Below, piece by piece: positions 49,971 through 60,314 of a stretch of 64,000 nt of DNA. This DNA comes from Citrobacter enshiensis (GTDB lineage Bacteria; Pseudomonadota; Gammaproteobacteria; Enterobacterales; Enterobacteriaceae). The first letter of the stretch is position 1; the number at the start of each line of letters is the position of its first letter. The stretch spans positions 124,001 to 188,000 of the forward strand of contig NZ_CP119862.1 of NCBI RefSeq assembly GCF_029338175.1, in the 5' to 3' direction. The translations under genes were made by a program, and so were the position numbers. The notes below the pieces were generated by a model, which saw only the letters and a program-made list of their open reading frames with translations, ran no database searches and was not told the origin of the DNA.

Positions 49971-50971
49971 GTACGCACGAGGCCACCTCGCAACACCCGC
50001 TGTTGCAGGCTATCGATCTGAAGAAATACTATCCGGTGAAAAAGGGGCTGTTTGCTCCTGAACGGCTGGTAAAAGCGCTGGATGGCGTTTCGTTTACGCT
50101 GGAGCGCGGTAAAACCCTGGCGGTGGTGGGAGAGTCTGGCTGTGGTAAATCCACGCTCGGCCGCCTGTTGACGATGATTGAAACCCCGACCGGTGGTGAG
50201 CTGTATTATCAGGGGCAGGATCTGCTTAAGCACGATCCGCAGGCGCAGAAACTGCGTCGGCAGAAAATCCAGATCGTGTTCCAGAACCCGTACGGTTCTC
50301 TGAACCCGCGTAAAAAGGTGGGACAGATTCTGGAAGAGCCGCTGCTCATCAATACCAGCTTAAACAAAGAGCAACGTCGTGAAAAAGCGCTGGCGATGAT
50401 GGCGAAAGTCGGTCTAAAAACCGAACATTATGATCGCTATCCGCACATGTTCTCCGGTGGCCAGCGGCAGCGTATCGCCATCGCACGTGGACTGATGCTC
50501 GATCCGGATGTGGTGATTGCCGATGAACCGGTCTCCGCGCTGGACGTTTCCGTGCGCGCGCAGGTACTGAATCTGATGATGGATTTGCAGCAGGATTTGG
50601 GGCTCTCTTACGTCTTTATTTCGCACGACCTGTCGGTGGTGGAACACATTGCCGATGAAGTGATGGTGATGTATTTAGGTCGCTGCGTGGAGAAAGGGAC
50701 GAAAGATCAGATCTTCAGCAATCCACGCCATCCGTACACGCAGGCTCTGCTTTCAGCAACGCCGCGTCTGAACCCGGACGATCGCCGCGAGCGCATCAAA
50801 CTGACCGGCGAACTGCCAAGCCCGCTGAATCCGCCGCCGGGGTGTGCCTTCAATGCTCGCTGTCGTCGTCGCTTCGGTCCCTGCACCCAGTTGCAGCCGC
50901 AGCTTAAAGACTACCGTGGTCAACTGGTGGCCTGCTTCGCTGTTGATCAGGATGAAAATCCGCAGCAATAA
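49967..50971 (+). CDS. dppF: Dipeptide ABC transporter ATPase DppF
   Basis: This 334-residue partner ATPase of DppD has Walker A GESGCGKS, signature [14 protein letters not shown] and Walker [13 protein letters not shown]. The C-terminal cysteine-rich extension ([15 protein letters not shown]) is present. It is the last gene of dppABCDF and a terminator follows. Confidence 0.96.
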   Translation: MSTHEATSQHPLLQAIDLKKYYPVKKGLFAPERLVKALDGVSFTLERGKTLAVVGESGCGKSTLGRLLTMIETPTGGELYYQGQDLLKHDPQAQKLRRQKIQIVFQNPYGSLNPRKKVGQILEEPLLINTSLNKEQRREKALAMMAKVGLKTEHYDRYPHMFSGGQRQRIAIARGLMLDPDVVIADEPVSALDVSVRAQVLNLMMDLQQDLGLSYVFISHDLSVVEHIADEVMVMYLGRCVEKGTKDQIFSNPRHPYTQALLSATPRLNPDDRRERIKLTGELPSPLNPPPGCAFNARCRRRFGPCTQLQPQLKDYRGQLVACFAVDQDENPQQ

Positions 50972-50989
50972 CTGCCGGGTATCCCCTAA

Positions 50990-51018
50990 TAACCGGAGCC
51001 TTGTGCTCCGGTTTTTTT
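50990..51018 (+). terminator. Terminator after dppF
   Basis: AACCGGAGC / GCTCCGGTT stem followed by T-rich TTTTTAT. Confidence 0.9.
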
Positions 51019-51151
51019 ATATTTAATTTTTGAGTCCACAATGTGAGTCCATAGGCAGAAGATAATTCCGCGTAGGTTAGAATGTATGCAGATTTCGTAA
51101 TGTCACAGAATTATCGGTTAAATCGCAGTTGCTGAATGAAATGGAGCAAAC

Positions 51152-52366
51152 GTGGTCACGATACGTTGGGATATCAGAACAATCGATCGCCTGTCCATGG
51201 TTGAGGATGTCCTCAAGGAGTTCTCCTGCTGCGACATTAATATTATCTCGATGAAAGTAACGCCCGGCAGGATCCTGATTAAATCCTGGTGTCGCCACTT
51301 GCAGGATATTTCCAGCGTGCAGAAACGGTTATGCCAGCGCGCAGATATTATCAATGTTACCTACCTTTCCGAAGATATGACTGAGCGATCGTCGTCGGAA
51401 CTGGCACGCCCGCGTTATTTCTCCGATATCATTTGCAGCAGCCCGAGCATGCAGTCGCTGATCGAAAAAGCGATAAAAATTGCCGACAGCAAATATACGG
51501 TGTTGATCCGTGGTGAAACCGGAACCGGTAAGGAACTGCTGGCGCGCGCTATTCATAATTCCGGGCAACGTCGTTTTTATCCTTTTATCCCCGTGAACTG
51601 TTCCACACTTCCTGAAACGCTGATGGAGAGTGAATTTTTCGGTTATGAGAAAGGGGCGTTCAGCGGTGCAGACAGCAAAGGGAAAAAAGGGCTTTTCGAG
51701 ATGGCGGACCACGGTACGCTTTTTCTGGATGAGTTCGGTGAAATGCCGCTGAATCTACAGGTTAAATTACTGCGTGTGTTGCAGGATGGCGGTATTCGCC
51801 GGGTTGGCGGCGCGCACATTATCCCGGTTAATGCACGTATTATTGTCGCCACCAACGCCAACCTGGAAGAGATGGTTGAACTGCGTCAACTGCGCGCCGA
51901 TCTTTACTATCGTATTAATGTCCTTTCGCTCACTATCCCTCCGCTGCGCGAGCGCCCGGAAGATATTACCTTGCTGATCCGCCACTTTGTAAATAAATAC
52001 GCCAGGGAATTTCAGCGGCGGCTTATTCTGGACAGAGCGTGTTTTTCGTTTTTACTCCGTCATCGCTGGCCGGGTAATGTCAGAGAGCTGGAAAACGCCA
52101 TCATCCGGCTGATGCTAATGTCTGAGTGTGATGTGATTACGATGGATGATTTACGCCTGGTGAGCCTGCCGGTTGAAGAATGCTCAAATATCAAGCGGGA
52201 GACAACATTCCCGTTTAAAGAGCAGGTTCAGCATGCGGAGCGCAAAATTATTGAGCAGATGGTCGGTGAGAACGTCTCGTCACGGGATATTGCAAAAGCG
52301 CTTGGCGTTTCGCATACCACTGTGCTGAATAAGATCCGTAGTTATCAACTCGAGGGTGTAAATTAA
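51152..52366 (+). CDS. TyrR-like sigma-54-type activator next to methionine gamma-lyase
   Basis: This 404-residue regulator starts at a GTG with GGAG five bases upstream. Residues 1-75 resemble the ACT domain of TyrR (MVTIRWDIRTIDRLSMVEDVLKEF... GRILIKSW). No PAS domain follows; the AAA+ domain begins by about 90. Walker A is GETGTGKE (121-128), GAFSGAD is at 168-174 in place of GAFTGA, Walker B is FLDEFGE (191-197), and the arginine-finger region is RADLYYR (248-254). The C-terminal HTH (about 375-402, SSRDIAKALGVSHTTVLNKI) is of the TyrR type. A retained GAFxGA loop means it can contact sigma-54, which TyrR of E. coli cannot. It probably activates the -24/-12 promoter of the neighbouring lyase-permease operon; the effector may be methionine or another amino acid. 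E. coli K-12 lacks it. Confidence 0.9.
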   Translation: MVTIRWDIRTIDRLSMVEDVLKEFSCCDINIISMKVTPGRILIKSWCRHLQDISSVQKRLCQRADIINVTYLSEDMTERSSSELARPRYFSDIICSSPSMQSLIEKAIKIADSKYTVLIRGETGTGKELLARAIHNSGQRRFYPFIPVNCSTLPETLMESEFFGYEKGAFSGADSKGKKGLFEMADHGTLFLDEFGEMPLNLQVKLLRVLQDGGIRRVGGAHIIPVNARIIVATNANLEEMVELRQLRADLYYRINVLSLTIPPLRERPEDITLLIRHFVNKYAREFQRRLILDRACFSFLLRHRWPGNVRELENAIIRLMLMSECDVITMDDLRLVSLPVEECSNIKRETTFPFKEQVQHAERKIIEQMVGENVSSRDIAKALGVSHTTVLNKIRSYQLEGVN

Positions 52367-52394
52367 GCGCCGTCACTGACGGCGCTTAACCGAA

Positions 52395-53693
52395 TTATTC
52401 AATCAGCTTCAATAGCGGTGAAAAGCACAGCAGGATCCCGTACAGCAAAATCAGCCAGGTTCGCAGGCCGCGCAGTTTTTCCAGTTGTTTGACTTTATAG
52501 ATCAGGAAGAAAGGAATGATACAGGAAACAATACCATAGAGCGGGCTACCCAACTGGAAGAATACAAGTACCGAGACGCGGAACGAGACCCAAATAACCA
52601 GTGTGATGACAATAAAAGTACAAATACCCAAGGTGAGCGTCAGTGGGCTAATTTTCTCAACGTTAATTACGCGACTCAGTAAATTAAGAATAATGCCTTT
52701 CATCGCTTCATGAAAGCCGAGATAAATACCAAAAAAGGCCGTCAGCACTGCGAAGATATTTAATATCGTAGAGGTGATATGAATAATTTTCCCCGGAATC
52801 ACCTGCGCCGCCAGTGCCAGTGCGGAGATATTTTGTTCAAAAGCGGAAACGGCTTCTTCGTGGCTAATCGAAAACGTAAACGAGAAGGAGAAGAATAAAA
52901 TAACCGCAATCAGAGTGATGTAGCTAATACGGTGCGTACGGATCGCCATTCGGGTTGCCATAACCCTGTCGGCCTCGCGTTTGCGGTAGGCGATATTCAT
53001 AGGGTTTAGCACCTGAATAAATACCGCAGAGAAAAAGCAAAAAGGAACCGTCAGCAAAACGTCGCGGAAGAAGACCGACGCCTGTGGAAATGCCGTTATG
53101 TTACTGAAATTCCAGTGTGGAACCATGGCGAAACCAAACACGACAATGATGCCGACTTTCACCACCACCATCGGTCCTGAGATTTTAAACAGTAATTTTT
53201 CACCGCCGGAGGCAATGGCGACAAGGAGAGCAAAGATCGCCACTTTGTAGAGGATGGATTGCGAGAGGTCTGCCTCTGTCAGACCAAATGTTTTAATATA
53301 TGATGCGCTGTCAAATACAACGGATAACGAGTAGATAAAAATACCGTGGATAATCATCAGGAAGTAAATTACCCCCAAAAATACTCCCCAGTTTTTACCC
53401 AGATAGTGGCTGATAATATCGGTATAATCGTTACAGGTTTCACTTTCAGATAATGTCTTTAAATAAATATCCTGCACAATATAGGTTGCAGGATAGGCAA
53501 TAATAAAGGCGACAATAAATACCCATATTCCAGTCAAACCGATTTGCACGGGCATCAGGACTGTTCCTGCGCCAATGGCCATACCGATGCATAATAACAC
53601 CCAGCCAAAATCATATTTTGTAAACGGTAATTTTTTTGAGGATGGCGTAATGGTTGCTTTATTGTTACTTAATTGTAGTGTGTTGTCCTGCAT
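52395..53693 (-). CDS. HAAAP-family amino-acid permease (YhjV-like)
   Basis: This 432-residue membrane protein has about 11 hydrophobic segments and belongs to the hydroxy/aromatic amino-acid permease group (SdaC, TdcC, YhjV). [35 protein letters not shown] and [14 protein letters not shown] are close to E. coli YhjV, which sits at the same place between dppF and bcsG. It lies downstream of methionine gamma-lyase in the same direction, with a 129-bp gap that holds a hairpin, so it is probably the second gene of that operon and imports the substrate amino acid. It is convergent with the activator gene. Confidence 0.88.
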   Translation of the reverse strand: MQDNTLQLSNNKATITPSSKKLPFTKYDFGWVLLCIGMAIGAGTVLMPVQIGLTGIWVFIVAFIIAYPATYIVQDIYLKTLSESETCNDYTDIISHYLGKNWGVFLGVIYFLMIIHGIFIYSLSVVFDSASYIKTFGLTEADLSQSILYKVAIFALLVAIASGGEKLLFKISGPMVVVKVGIIVVFGFAMVPHWNFSNITAFPQASVFFRDVLLTVPFCFFSAVFIQVLNPMNIAYRKREADRVMATRMAIRTHRISYITLIAVILFFSFSFTFSISHEEAVSAFEQNISALALAAQVIPGKIIHITSTILNIFAVLTAFFGIYLGFHEAMKGIILNLLSRVINVEKISPLTLTLGICTFIVITLVIWVSFRVSVLVFFQLGSPLYGIVSCIIPFFLIYKVKQLEKLRGLRTWLILLYGILLCFSPLLKLIE

Positions 53694-53787
53694 AGAGCCC
53701 CCTGCCCAAAATACACATCATCCTCCGGGGTGCGTCATGGCGAAGGATGAGGCGTATAGCCAGGCTGTTTGTGCCTTGATTTCATCC

Positions 53788-53814
53788 CCCTGGACCGGTG
53801 ATGTCGGTCCAGGG
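53788..53814 (-). other. Intercistronic hairpin, lyase to permease
   Basis: CCCTGGACCG / CGGTCCAGGG is a perfect 10-bp stem with a 7-base loop, eight bases after the lyase stop and without T tract. It probably stabilises the lyase mRNA and lowers permease expression. Confidence 0.65.
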
Positions 53815-53822
53815 CGTCATGG

Positions 53823-55049
<1,227 letters not shown>

Positions 55050-55062
55050 TCATACTCATATA

Positions 55063-55077
55063 GCAATCGCTGTGCCA
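55063..55077 (-). promoter_or_regulatory. Sigma-54 (-24/-12) promoter of the lyase-permease operon
   Basis: On the minus strand TGGCAC-N5-TTGC is a full match to the -24/-12 consensus, with the GG and GC dinucleotides 10 bases apart. The start of transcription should be near 55051, giving a leader of about 32 nt before the lyase ATG. Confidence 0.85.
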
Positions 55078-55140
55078 TGAAAGGAGTTCTTTAATATCAG
55101 TATATTAGGAAATTTTTTGTCGGGGCGGGTGTCAGGAAAG

Positions 55141-55154
55141 TTGCCAACTGGCAA
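55141..55154. promoter_or_regulatory. Palindrome, candidate activator site upstream of the sigma-54 promoter
   Basis: TTGCCAACTGGCAA is a 6+2+6 perfect palindrome whose centre lies about 96 bp upstream of the predicted start, the usual distance for a sigma-54 activator site. It is unlike the E. coli TyrR box. Binding by the adjacent activator is inferred. Confidence 0.5.
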
Positions 55155-55339
55155 GAATCTTTCCAGCGGTGGAGTGGCCGATCGTCATGAAAATCCTGTA
55201 AATGCGAGGCGTCACGCAGTGTGGGGGAGTGCGGGATGATAAGGAGTGGGGGTTGCCGTAGAATCCGCGATAAGCCGGGTTTACCCGGTGAGGCGCAATG
55301 TTGCGGGGGCTTGATCCCCGGCGGCATCGGTTGCTGGAA

Positions 55340-55407
55340 AGAGAAAACCCCCGCACGTTGTTCGGTATAAACCTGGCAACAAAACGGGGGCTAACTTGAC
55401 TCCAGAC
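55340..55407 (-). ncRNA. rdlD: RdlD-type antisense RNA (predicted)
   Basis: On the minus strand -35 TTGCAA (55437-55442) and -10 TATTCT (55414-55419) are 17 bases apart. A stem CCCCCG ... CGGGGG followed by TTTTCTCTTT ends near 55341. The RNA would be about 67 nt, the size of E. coli RdlD. It lies antisense to the leader of the ldrD mRNA and should block toxin translation. Confidence 0.7.
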
Positions 55408-55455
55408 AAGTTGAGAATAGCCGCGAACAGTTGCCATTGCAACACAGGCGGTTTT

Positions 55456-55563
55456 ATGACGCTCATGCAACTTGGCACGGCCTTCTGGCACGATCTGGCG
55501 GCTCCGATCATCGCTGGCATTATTGTCAGCCTGATCGTGAACTGGCTACGTCACCGGAAGTAA
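55456..55563 (+). CDS. ldrD: Type I toxin LdrD
   Basis: This 35-residue peptide has the Ldr-family core AFWHDLAAPIIAGI followed by a hydrophobic run and the end NWLRHRK. E. coli LdrD is also 35 residues and sits at this same place, between yhjV and bcsG. It is a small inner-membrane toxin that condenses the nucleoid when overproduced. Translation should be limited by the antisense RdlD RNA. A terminator follows 50 bases after the stop. Confidence 0.9.
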   Translation: MTLMQLGTAFWHDLAAPIIAGIIVSLIVNWLRHRK

Positions 55564-55612
55564 TGTGCCTTGTGGGCGTCTGCCTGCCGTGATGGCAACA
55601 TGCGCCCGAACC

Positions 55613-55642
55613 AGGCCGCAGGGGAGACTCTGCGGCCTTTTT
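55613..55642 (+). terminator. Terminator after ldrD
   Basis: AGGCCGCAG / CTGCGGCCT stem followed by TTTTT. It lies just past the bcsG stop on the other strand and may serve both. Confidence 0.8.
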
Positions 55643-55646
55643 CGGT

Positions 55647-57326
55647 TTACTGTGGATAAGGTACCCAGTCGCCGCCGTTGAGGCGTACGTACGGTTTACC
55701 CTGATACTGAATCACCACTGCATTGGCGTTCTCGGAGACTGGCGCAGTCTGCGGCAGTCCACCCGTCAGCTGGTTCCAGTTAACGTTGTCTTCCGTAAAC
55801 AGCTTCCCGTCAAGAGTGCGCACCACCAGTTCGGAGATAGCCAGGTAGCTGCTCGGCTGGTTTATATCGATCGGCGCACCCTGGTGAGGGGCTTTCATCC
55901 CGAAGAATTTCACCGCAGCCGGTACGTTGGTAATGGAAGGGCTGGGGATGTCACGCAGGCCGGAGACCTGCATTCTGTCGCCCTTCAGCGCACCGCCGTG
56001 TTCCGGCACCATCACTACCATCACTTTACGGCCAGATTTTTCCAGCTCTGTGAAGAAGGCATCCAGCTCATCAAACATTTTTTGGGCGCGAACTTTGTAA
56101 TCCGCCGTTTTGCTGACGCCAGGGAAGTGGTTCCCGTCGTGCAGCGGCAGGGTGTTGTAGAAGGTCGCGCTTCGTGAGTTTTGATCTTTCTCGGTGGTTT
56201 CCAGCCAACGATCGAGAACTGCGGTATCGTCATAAACCGGGGAGCCATCAAAGCCCAGCAGCGTGACCGGCAGACCTTTCTGGTCCATAAGTTCACTCTG
56301 CATACCGCCATTCTCACGAACTTCTTTCAGGAAGCCGCCAAACTCGCCGTTATGCCCCATCATCAGGTGTTGTGTGAAACCCAGCTTCGACAAATTATCG
56401 AACAGGTAGCAGTCATTACCCGCGGGTTGATACAAGTTCGTATGCGATGGCTGACCGCAGCTGGCGCGCAGCAGGCGAATCGCCGCCGGGCCGCTATAGG
56501 AGGTCGCGGAGTTAAAGTGTTTAAACAGGATGTCGAAATGCGCCCACAGCGGATGCGACGCCAGGCCAGCGGCTTCAACATCAGACCAGGAGAGCGAACA
56601 GATGTTGATCACCAACAGTTCGAACGGTTGAGCATCTGCAGGAAGTGAGCCAGGGAACGGCGTTTTCCGCTTCGCTTCGGCATTGTAGAAGGTATTCAGC
56701 CAGGCACTCAGATTCGCGGTGGTTGGCGGTGCCGTCTGAGCCGGAATATCACCCACGACTGGCGTATCGCCTGCGGTTGCTACGGTCGCTGCCGCAGAGC
56801 CGCCGGTGGTCGTGACCGTACTGGTGGGTTGACCTGCCGGCCACAGAGAGAAATTGGGTCCCGCCAGCGTCAGCACGTTCAGCCAAACGAGGATCGCGAC
56901 GACGAAAACCGTCACCCGAACCCACTGCGACAGGAACAGCCAGGCAACCAGCAGAACGAATATCGCGCCAATCATCTGCCAGTTGATAAAACGGGTCACC
57001 AGATCGAGCACATAGCCGGCGCTAAATCCGGCAACCTGCGAACCCTGGCTCATGATGCTTTCCGGACCCGGCAGCCAGGTATCATGCCAGAAAAGCGCAA
57101 AACCAATCGGAATCGCAATCCAGTGGCGAAGGCGATGCAAACTGTGCTTTGGTATTGGCATGAGCAAAAAGGCCATGAATACCAGGTTCAGTAAGGGGTG
57201 GAAATTAAGATAGCCGGCCCAAAGCAGACCGAATTTCACCAGAAAGTAAAAATTCCAGCCAGAAAGCCCACGCCAGTATTGCCATAACGGCGAAGGCATT
57301 GATGAGGATTGAGTATACTGAGTCAT
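55647..57326 (-). CDS. bcsG: Cellulose phosphoethanolamine transferase BcsG
   Basis: This 559-residue protein is equal in length to E. coli BcsG. Several N-terminal membrane helices (to about 155) and a Thr/Ala-rich linker are followed by a periplasmic alkaline-phosphatase-like domain. The metal ligand C243 (INICSLSW) and the nucleophile S278 (SATSYSGP) are at the E. coli numbers, and the late metal site VPEHGG is present. It modifies cellulose with phosphoethanolamine. It overlaps bcsF by four bases. Confidence 0.96.
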   Translation of the reverse strand: MTQYTQSSSMPSPLWQYWRGLSGWNFYFLVKFGLLWAGYLNFHPLLNLVFMAFLLMPIPKHSLHRLRHWIAIPIGFALFWHDTWLPGPESIMSQGSQVAGFSAGYVLDLVTRFINWQMIGAIFVLLVAWLFLSQWVRVTVFVVAILVWLNVLTLAGPNFSLWPAGQPTSTVTTTGGSAAATVATAGDTPVVGDIPAQTAPPTTANLSAWLNTFYNAEAKRKTPFPGSLPADAQPFELLVINICSLSWSDVEAAGLASHPLWAHFDILFKHFNSATSYSGPAAIRLLRASCGQPSHTNLYQPAGNDCYLFDNLSKLGFTQHLMMGHNGEFGGFLKEVRENGGMQSELMDQKGLPVTLLGFDGSPVYDDTAVLDRWLETTEKDQNSRSATFYNTLPLHDGNHFPGVSKTADYKVRAQKMFDELDAFFTELEKSGRKVMVVMVPEHGGALKGDRMQVSGLRDIPSPSITNVPAAVKFFGMKAPHQGAPIDINQPSSYLAISELVVRTLDGKLFTEDNVNWNQLTGGLPQTAPVSENANAVVIQYQGKPYVRLNGGDWVPYPQ

Positions 57327-57514
57327 TTGTTGTCTACCTTGACTTTTGAAGCGCGGCGCAAGGTTCCGGCTGGTTTTACATAGCGAGGTTTGGCAAATAA
57401 AAGCCGGGCAGTGTCCCGGATACGGCGAAGCGAATGGCGTGCCAGATAGCCCAGCGGGAAGAAAATCAGTGCGCTGAAGACAATGATTTGAATGATATCA
57501 TTGATATTCATCAT
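57323..57514 (-). CDS. bcsF: Cellulose secretion membrane protein BcsF
   Basis: This 63-residue protein has one membrane segment (about 5-27) and a basic cytoplasmic tail. In E. coli BcsF recruits BcsE to the inner membrane at the synthase complex. It overlaps bcsE and bcsG by four bases each, so the three are translationally coupled. Confidence 0.93.
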   Translation of the reverse strand: MMNINDIIQIIVFSALIFFPLGYLARHSLRRIRDTARLLFAKPRYVKPAGTLRRASKVKVDNK

Positions 57515-59070
57515 GATGTTCGCTCCACGGTATCATCCTGCAGTCGCAATGGTTTCGGAATACGGCGCCAGACTCGCCCATCGTGTTCAGCATTCAGAAC
57601 GGGGTTCGGTCCTTGTGTCAGCGGTAGCGGTTTGCCCCACATCTCTGGCGACAGTAAGCGCATTTGCACCAGTTCGGCGCTGATCAGGCTGTCTTCAAAC
57701 CAGACCATACGGTTGGAGAAAATATCGCCTGTCGGCAGCGGGAAAATATGGTTCAACGCGGTGTCCAGATCGTTAACCCGGCAGAACGACAGAAACAGCA
57801 CCAGACGATTGCCGCCAATGGTCATGATGTCGCCGGTACGGTTGGGACGGCATAATGTGAGCGCCTGCTCGACACGGATGCCGGGTACCGGTCGCAACGC
57901 CACCATGACGCCTTTCCCATCTGCGGGAAGCAGCGTATTGGCCATCATGTTATGCACCGCTTCGCAGAAGACATCCCATTTTTGAAAACCACGCAGTTTC
58001 AGCGGTTGCGTCATTGAGAGAAGCGTGGTGATGTCTTCAGGTACATAACGGCTAAATTGTTGCCCCTGAACGCTTTCAATTAACGTCAGGCAGCGGGAGA
58101 GCGGCGCGTTCCATGGAACGACCATGTTGGCGCCGCAGCCTAATAACAGACGTTCATCGGTGGCGCGCAAACTGGCGGTGTTTTCCCGCACAATGATTTT
58201 CAGCGCGCTGCCTCGCTGGCGACGCAGGGTATGGATGCTGCGCGCCATCGGTTCGATCTGGTTATTCTGGGCCAGAGAGAAAATGATCGTCGCCGCCTGA
58301 GCGGTACGCGCTTCGTTGAATAAGGTTTCGTTATTGTCGAAAAGCATCCAGTGCTCAGAGAGCGGAGGGGCGCCTTCGAGTACGACAACGTTGCTGAGGA
58401 TCCGTTTTTCGTCGCTACGAGGCTGGATCTCCGCTTCTTCCTGCTGAGCGAGTTCCCAGCGATTATCCTGATGGCGCAAGGTGAGCTGCTGACGTGCGCT
58501 GACCCCTTTTTCATTGCACCAGAAGGCGATGTCGAACAGATGCTGATCGCCCTGAAAACGCAAACTGGCGAGACCGAAAAGTGTGCGATATTCTCCCATC
58601 AACAATGATGACTGTTTGTCATTGTTGTTCCCAGGGTTAATGACCAGCAGTGAACAGCGATGGAGTTGGGTCCATTTATTCATTTTTGCCAGCCACTGAC
58701 GCAGTCGCTCGGAAGATATATTTTGCCACGCATTATTTGCGCAAATAAGGATAAAAAGATAATGAGTGGGCTGGAGGGAGCAAAGCAAATCGCGGGGCAG
58801 GGAGTATAGTCCTTTTTCAGAGTTCGGCATGGAAAATAACTGAATTTTTTCCGGGCCGTGAGCCTCATCTAATTTGACCGATTTTTCCAGATCGTTCCCC
58901 ATGCAAATGACCGCGACTTTCGCGTTGCCCGTTTGAGATGCAATCGTTTGATTTACCATGCTGAGGGCGTCTTCATTGCGATCAGCGTTAAGCCACCAGA
59001 CACCGCCGGTTGGCATATGACGCAGTTCATCCCATAATGATGAGATACCGATAGAAAATACGGGGTCCAC
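57511..59070 (-). CDS. bcsE: Cyclic-di-GMP-binding cellulose protein BcsE
   Basis: This protein of about 519 residues begins at a GTG with GAGG six bases upstream. The E. coli protein starts four codons earlier at a Met that is Lys (AAG) here. An N-terminal degenerate NTPase-like domain is followed by a degenerate receiver-like domain and a C-terminal GGDEF-like domain whose I-site RxxD is the known c-di-GMP pocket; here [21 protein letters not shown] carries RTGD. It boosts cellulose synthesis. It is the first gene of bcsEFG. Confidence 0.94.
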   Translation of the reverse strand: MDPVFSIGISSLWDELRHMPTGGVWWLNADRNEDALSMVNQTIASQTGNAKVAVICMGNDLEKSVKLDEAHGPEKIQLFSMPNSEKGLYSLPRDLLCSLQPTHYLFILICANNAWQNISSERLRQWLAKMNKWTQLHRCSLLVINPGNNNDKQSSLLMGEYRTLFGLASLRFQGDQHLFDIAFWCNEKGVSARQQLTLRHQDNRWELAQQEEAEIQPRSDEKRILSNVVVLEGAPPLSEHWMLFDNNETLFNEARTAQAATIIFSLAQNNQIEPMARSIHTLRRQRGSALKIIVRENTASLRATDERLLLGCGANMVVPWNAPLSRCLTLIESVQGQQFSRYVPEDITTLLSMTQPLKLRGFQKWDVFCEAVHNMMANTLLPADGKGVMVALRPVPGIRVEQALTLCRPNRTGDIMTIGGNRLVLFLSFCRVNDLDTALNHIFPLPTGDIFSNRMVWFEDSLISAELVQMRLLSPEMWGKPLPLTQGPNPVLNAEHDGRVWRRIPKPLRLQDDTVERTS

Positions 59071-59361
59071 AGTGTCCCTCTTGTCACTATTTTATCTGCT
59101 TATCAGTTTACTAGCGAAAGCACAGAAATAAACCTAACATTGAAATTAAAACGTATCAGATTTAGCATGTAAAACCATCCGTCAGGCAGGAAGCCTTGCG
59201 ACATCAGTCTCTGAGTTTTCATTATCATTATAAATTGCGCAATAGATAGTTCAAAAAATGAACAATTCTTTGTGCTGAGAAGATTAACGATGAGAAGGGA
59301 CGGAATGCTGCCAGAAAAATGTCTGAAGCGTGGCGAGTATATTCAAAAGGGATAAATCAGA

Positions 59362-59550
59362 ATGTATAACAATGAACCAGGTACTCAGTCTGATTCAGCT
59401 TTGGGCTATACCTTCCAAAATGATTTTCTGGCCTTAAGTCAGGCATTTTCGCTGCCTGAAATAGATTACACCGATATTTCCCAACGCGAGCAGCTCTCTG
59501 CGGCGATTAAACGCTGGCCGTTGCTGGCTGAATTTGCGCAACAACAATAA
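59362..59550 (+). CDS. bcsR: Cellulose synthase regulator BcsR
   Basis: This 62-residue cytoplasmic protein has the same length as E. coli BcsR (YhjR), with the conserved FALSQAFSLPEIDYTDISQREQL-type core and end KRWPLLAEFAQQ. In E. coli it pairs with BcsQ and helps assemble the synthase. It is the first gene of bcsRQAB. The 291-bp gap to bcsE should hold both divergent promoters; no clear site is seen in it. Confidence 0.93.
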   Translation: MYNNEPGTQSDSALGYTFQNDFLALSQAFSLPEIDYTDISQREQLSAAIKRWPLLAEFAQQQ

Positions 59551-59561
59551 GGGAGCCGTGG

Positions 59562-60314
59562 ATGGCTATTCTGGGATTGCAGGGCGTGCGCGGTGGAGTG
59601 GGTACCACGTCGATCACTTCGGCACTCGCCTGGGCGTTGCAGATATTAGGGGAAAACGTACTTGTCGTGGATGCCAGTCCCGATAATTTGTTGCGCCTGT
59701 CATTCAACGTGGATTTTGTTCATCGCGAAGGGTGGGCGAGGGCGATACTGGATAACCGCGACTGGCGTGATGCCGGAATGCGCTACACCTCGCAACTTGA
59801 TCTGTTGCCATTTGGTCAACTGAGTGCGCAAGAGCGTGAAAACCCTCAGGAGTGGCAGGATCGCCTGGGCGGTATTTTCGAGGGGATCTCCGCGCTGAAA
59901 GAGAGCGGACGTTATTCATGGATCCTGCTGGATCTTCCCTCTGACGCCTCACCAATCACCCGCCAGTGGGTGAATCTTTGCGATCACACGCTGGCCGTGG
60001 TGAAAGCAGACACGAACTGCCATATCCGTCTTCACCAGCAGGCGCTGCCCACTGGCGCACATATTCTGATTAATGACTTACGCATCGGCAGCCAGTTACA
60101 GGATGACCTGTACCAGATTTGGCTGCAAAGTCAGCGCCGCCTGCTGCCGATGATCATTCATCGGGATGAAGCGATGGCGGAGTGCATGGCGTCGAAGCAG
60201 CCGCTGGGAGAATATCGCAGTGATTCGCTGGCGGCAGAAGAGATCCTGACGCTGGCAAACTGGTGTCTGTTGCATTATGCCGATCATAAAACGTCTGTCG
60301 GGAGCCCATCATGA
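59562..60314 (+). CDS. bcsQ: MinD/ParA-like cellulose protein BcsQ (intact)
   Basis: This 250-residue SIMIBI-class ATPase has the deviant Walker A GGVGTTS near 11-17. It is needed for polar assembly of the cellulose machinery together with BcsR. Codon 6 is TTG (Leu), whereas E. coli K-12 has a stop at that codon that silences cellulose; the gene is therefore full length here. It overlaps bcsA by four bases. Confidence 0.95.
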   Translation: MAILGLQGVRGGVGTTSITSALAWALQILGENVLVVDASPDNLLRLSFNVDFVHREGWARAILDNRDWRDAGMRYTSQLDLLPFGQLSAQERENPQEWQDRLGGIFEGISALKESGRYSWILLDLPSDASPITRQWVNLCDHTLAVVKADTNCHIRLHQQALPTGAHILINDLRIGSQLQDDLYQIWLQSQRRLLPMIIHRDEAMAECMASKQPLGEYRSDSLAAEEILTLANWCLLHYADHKTSVGSPS

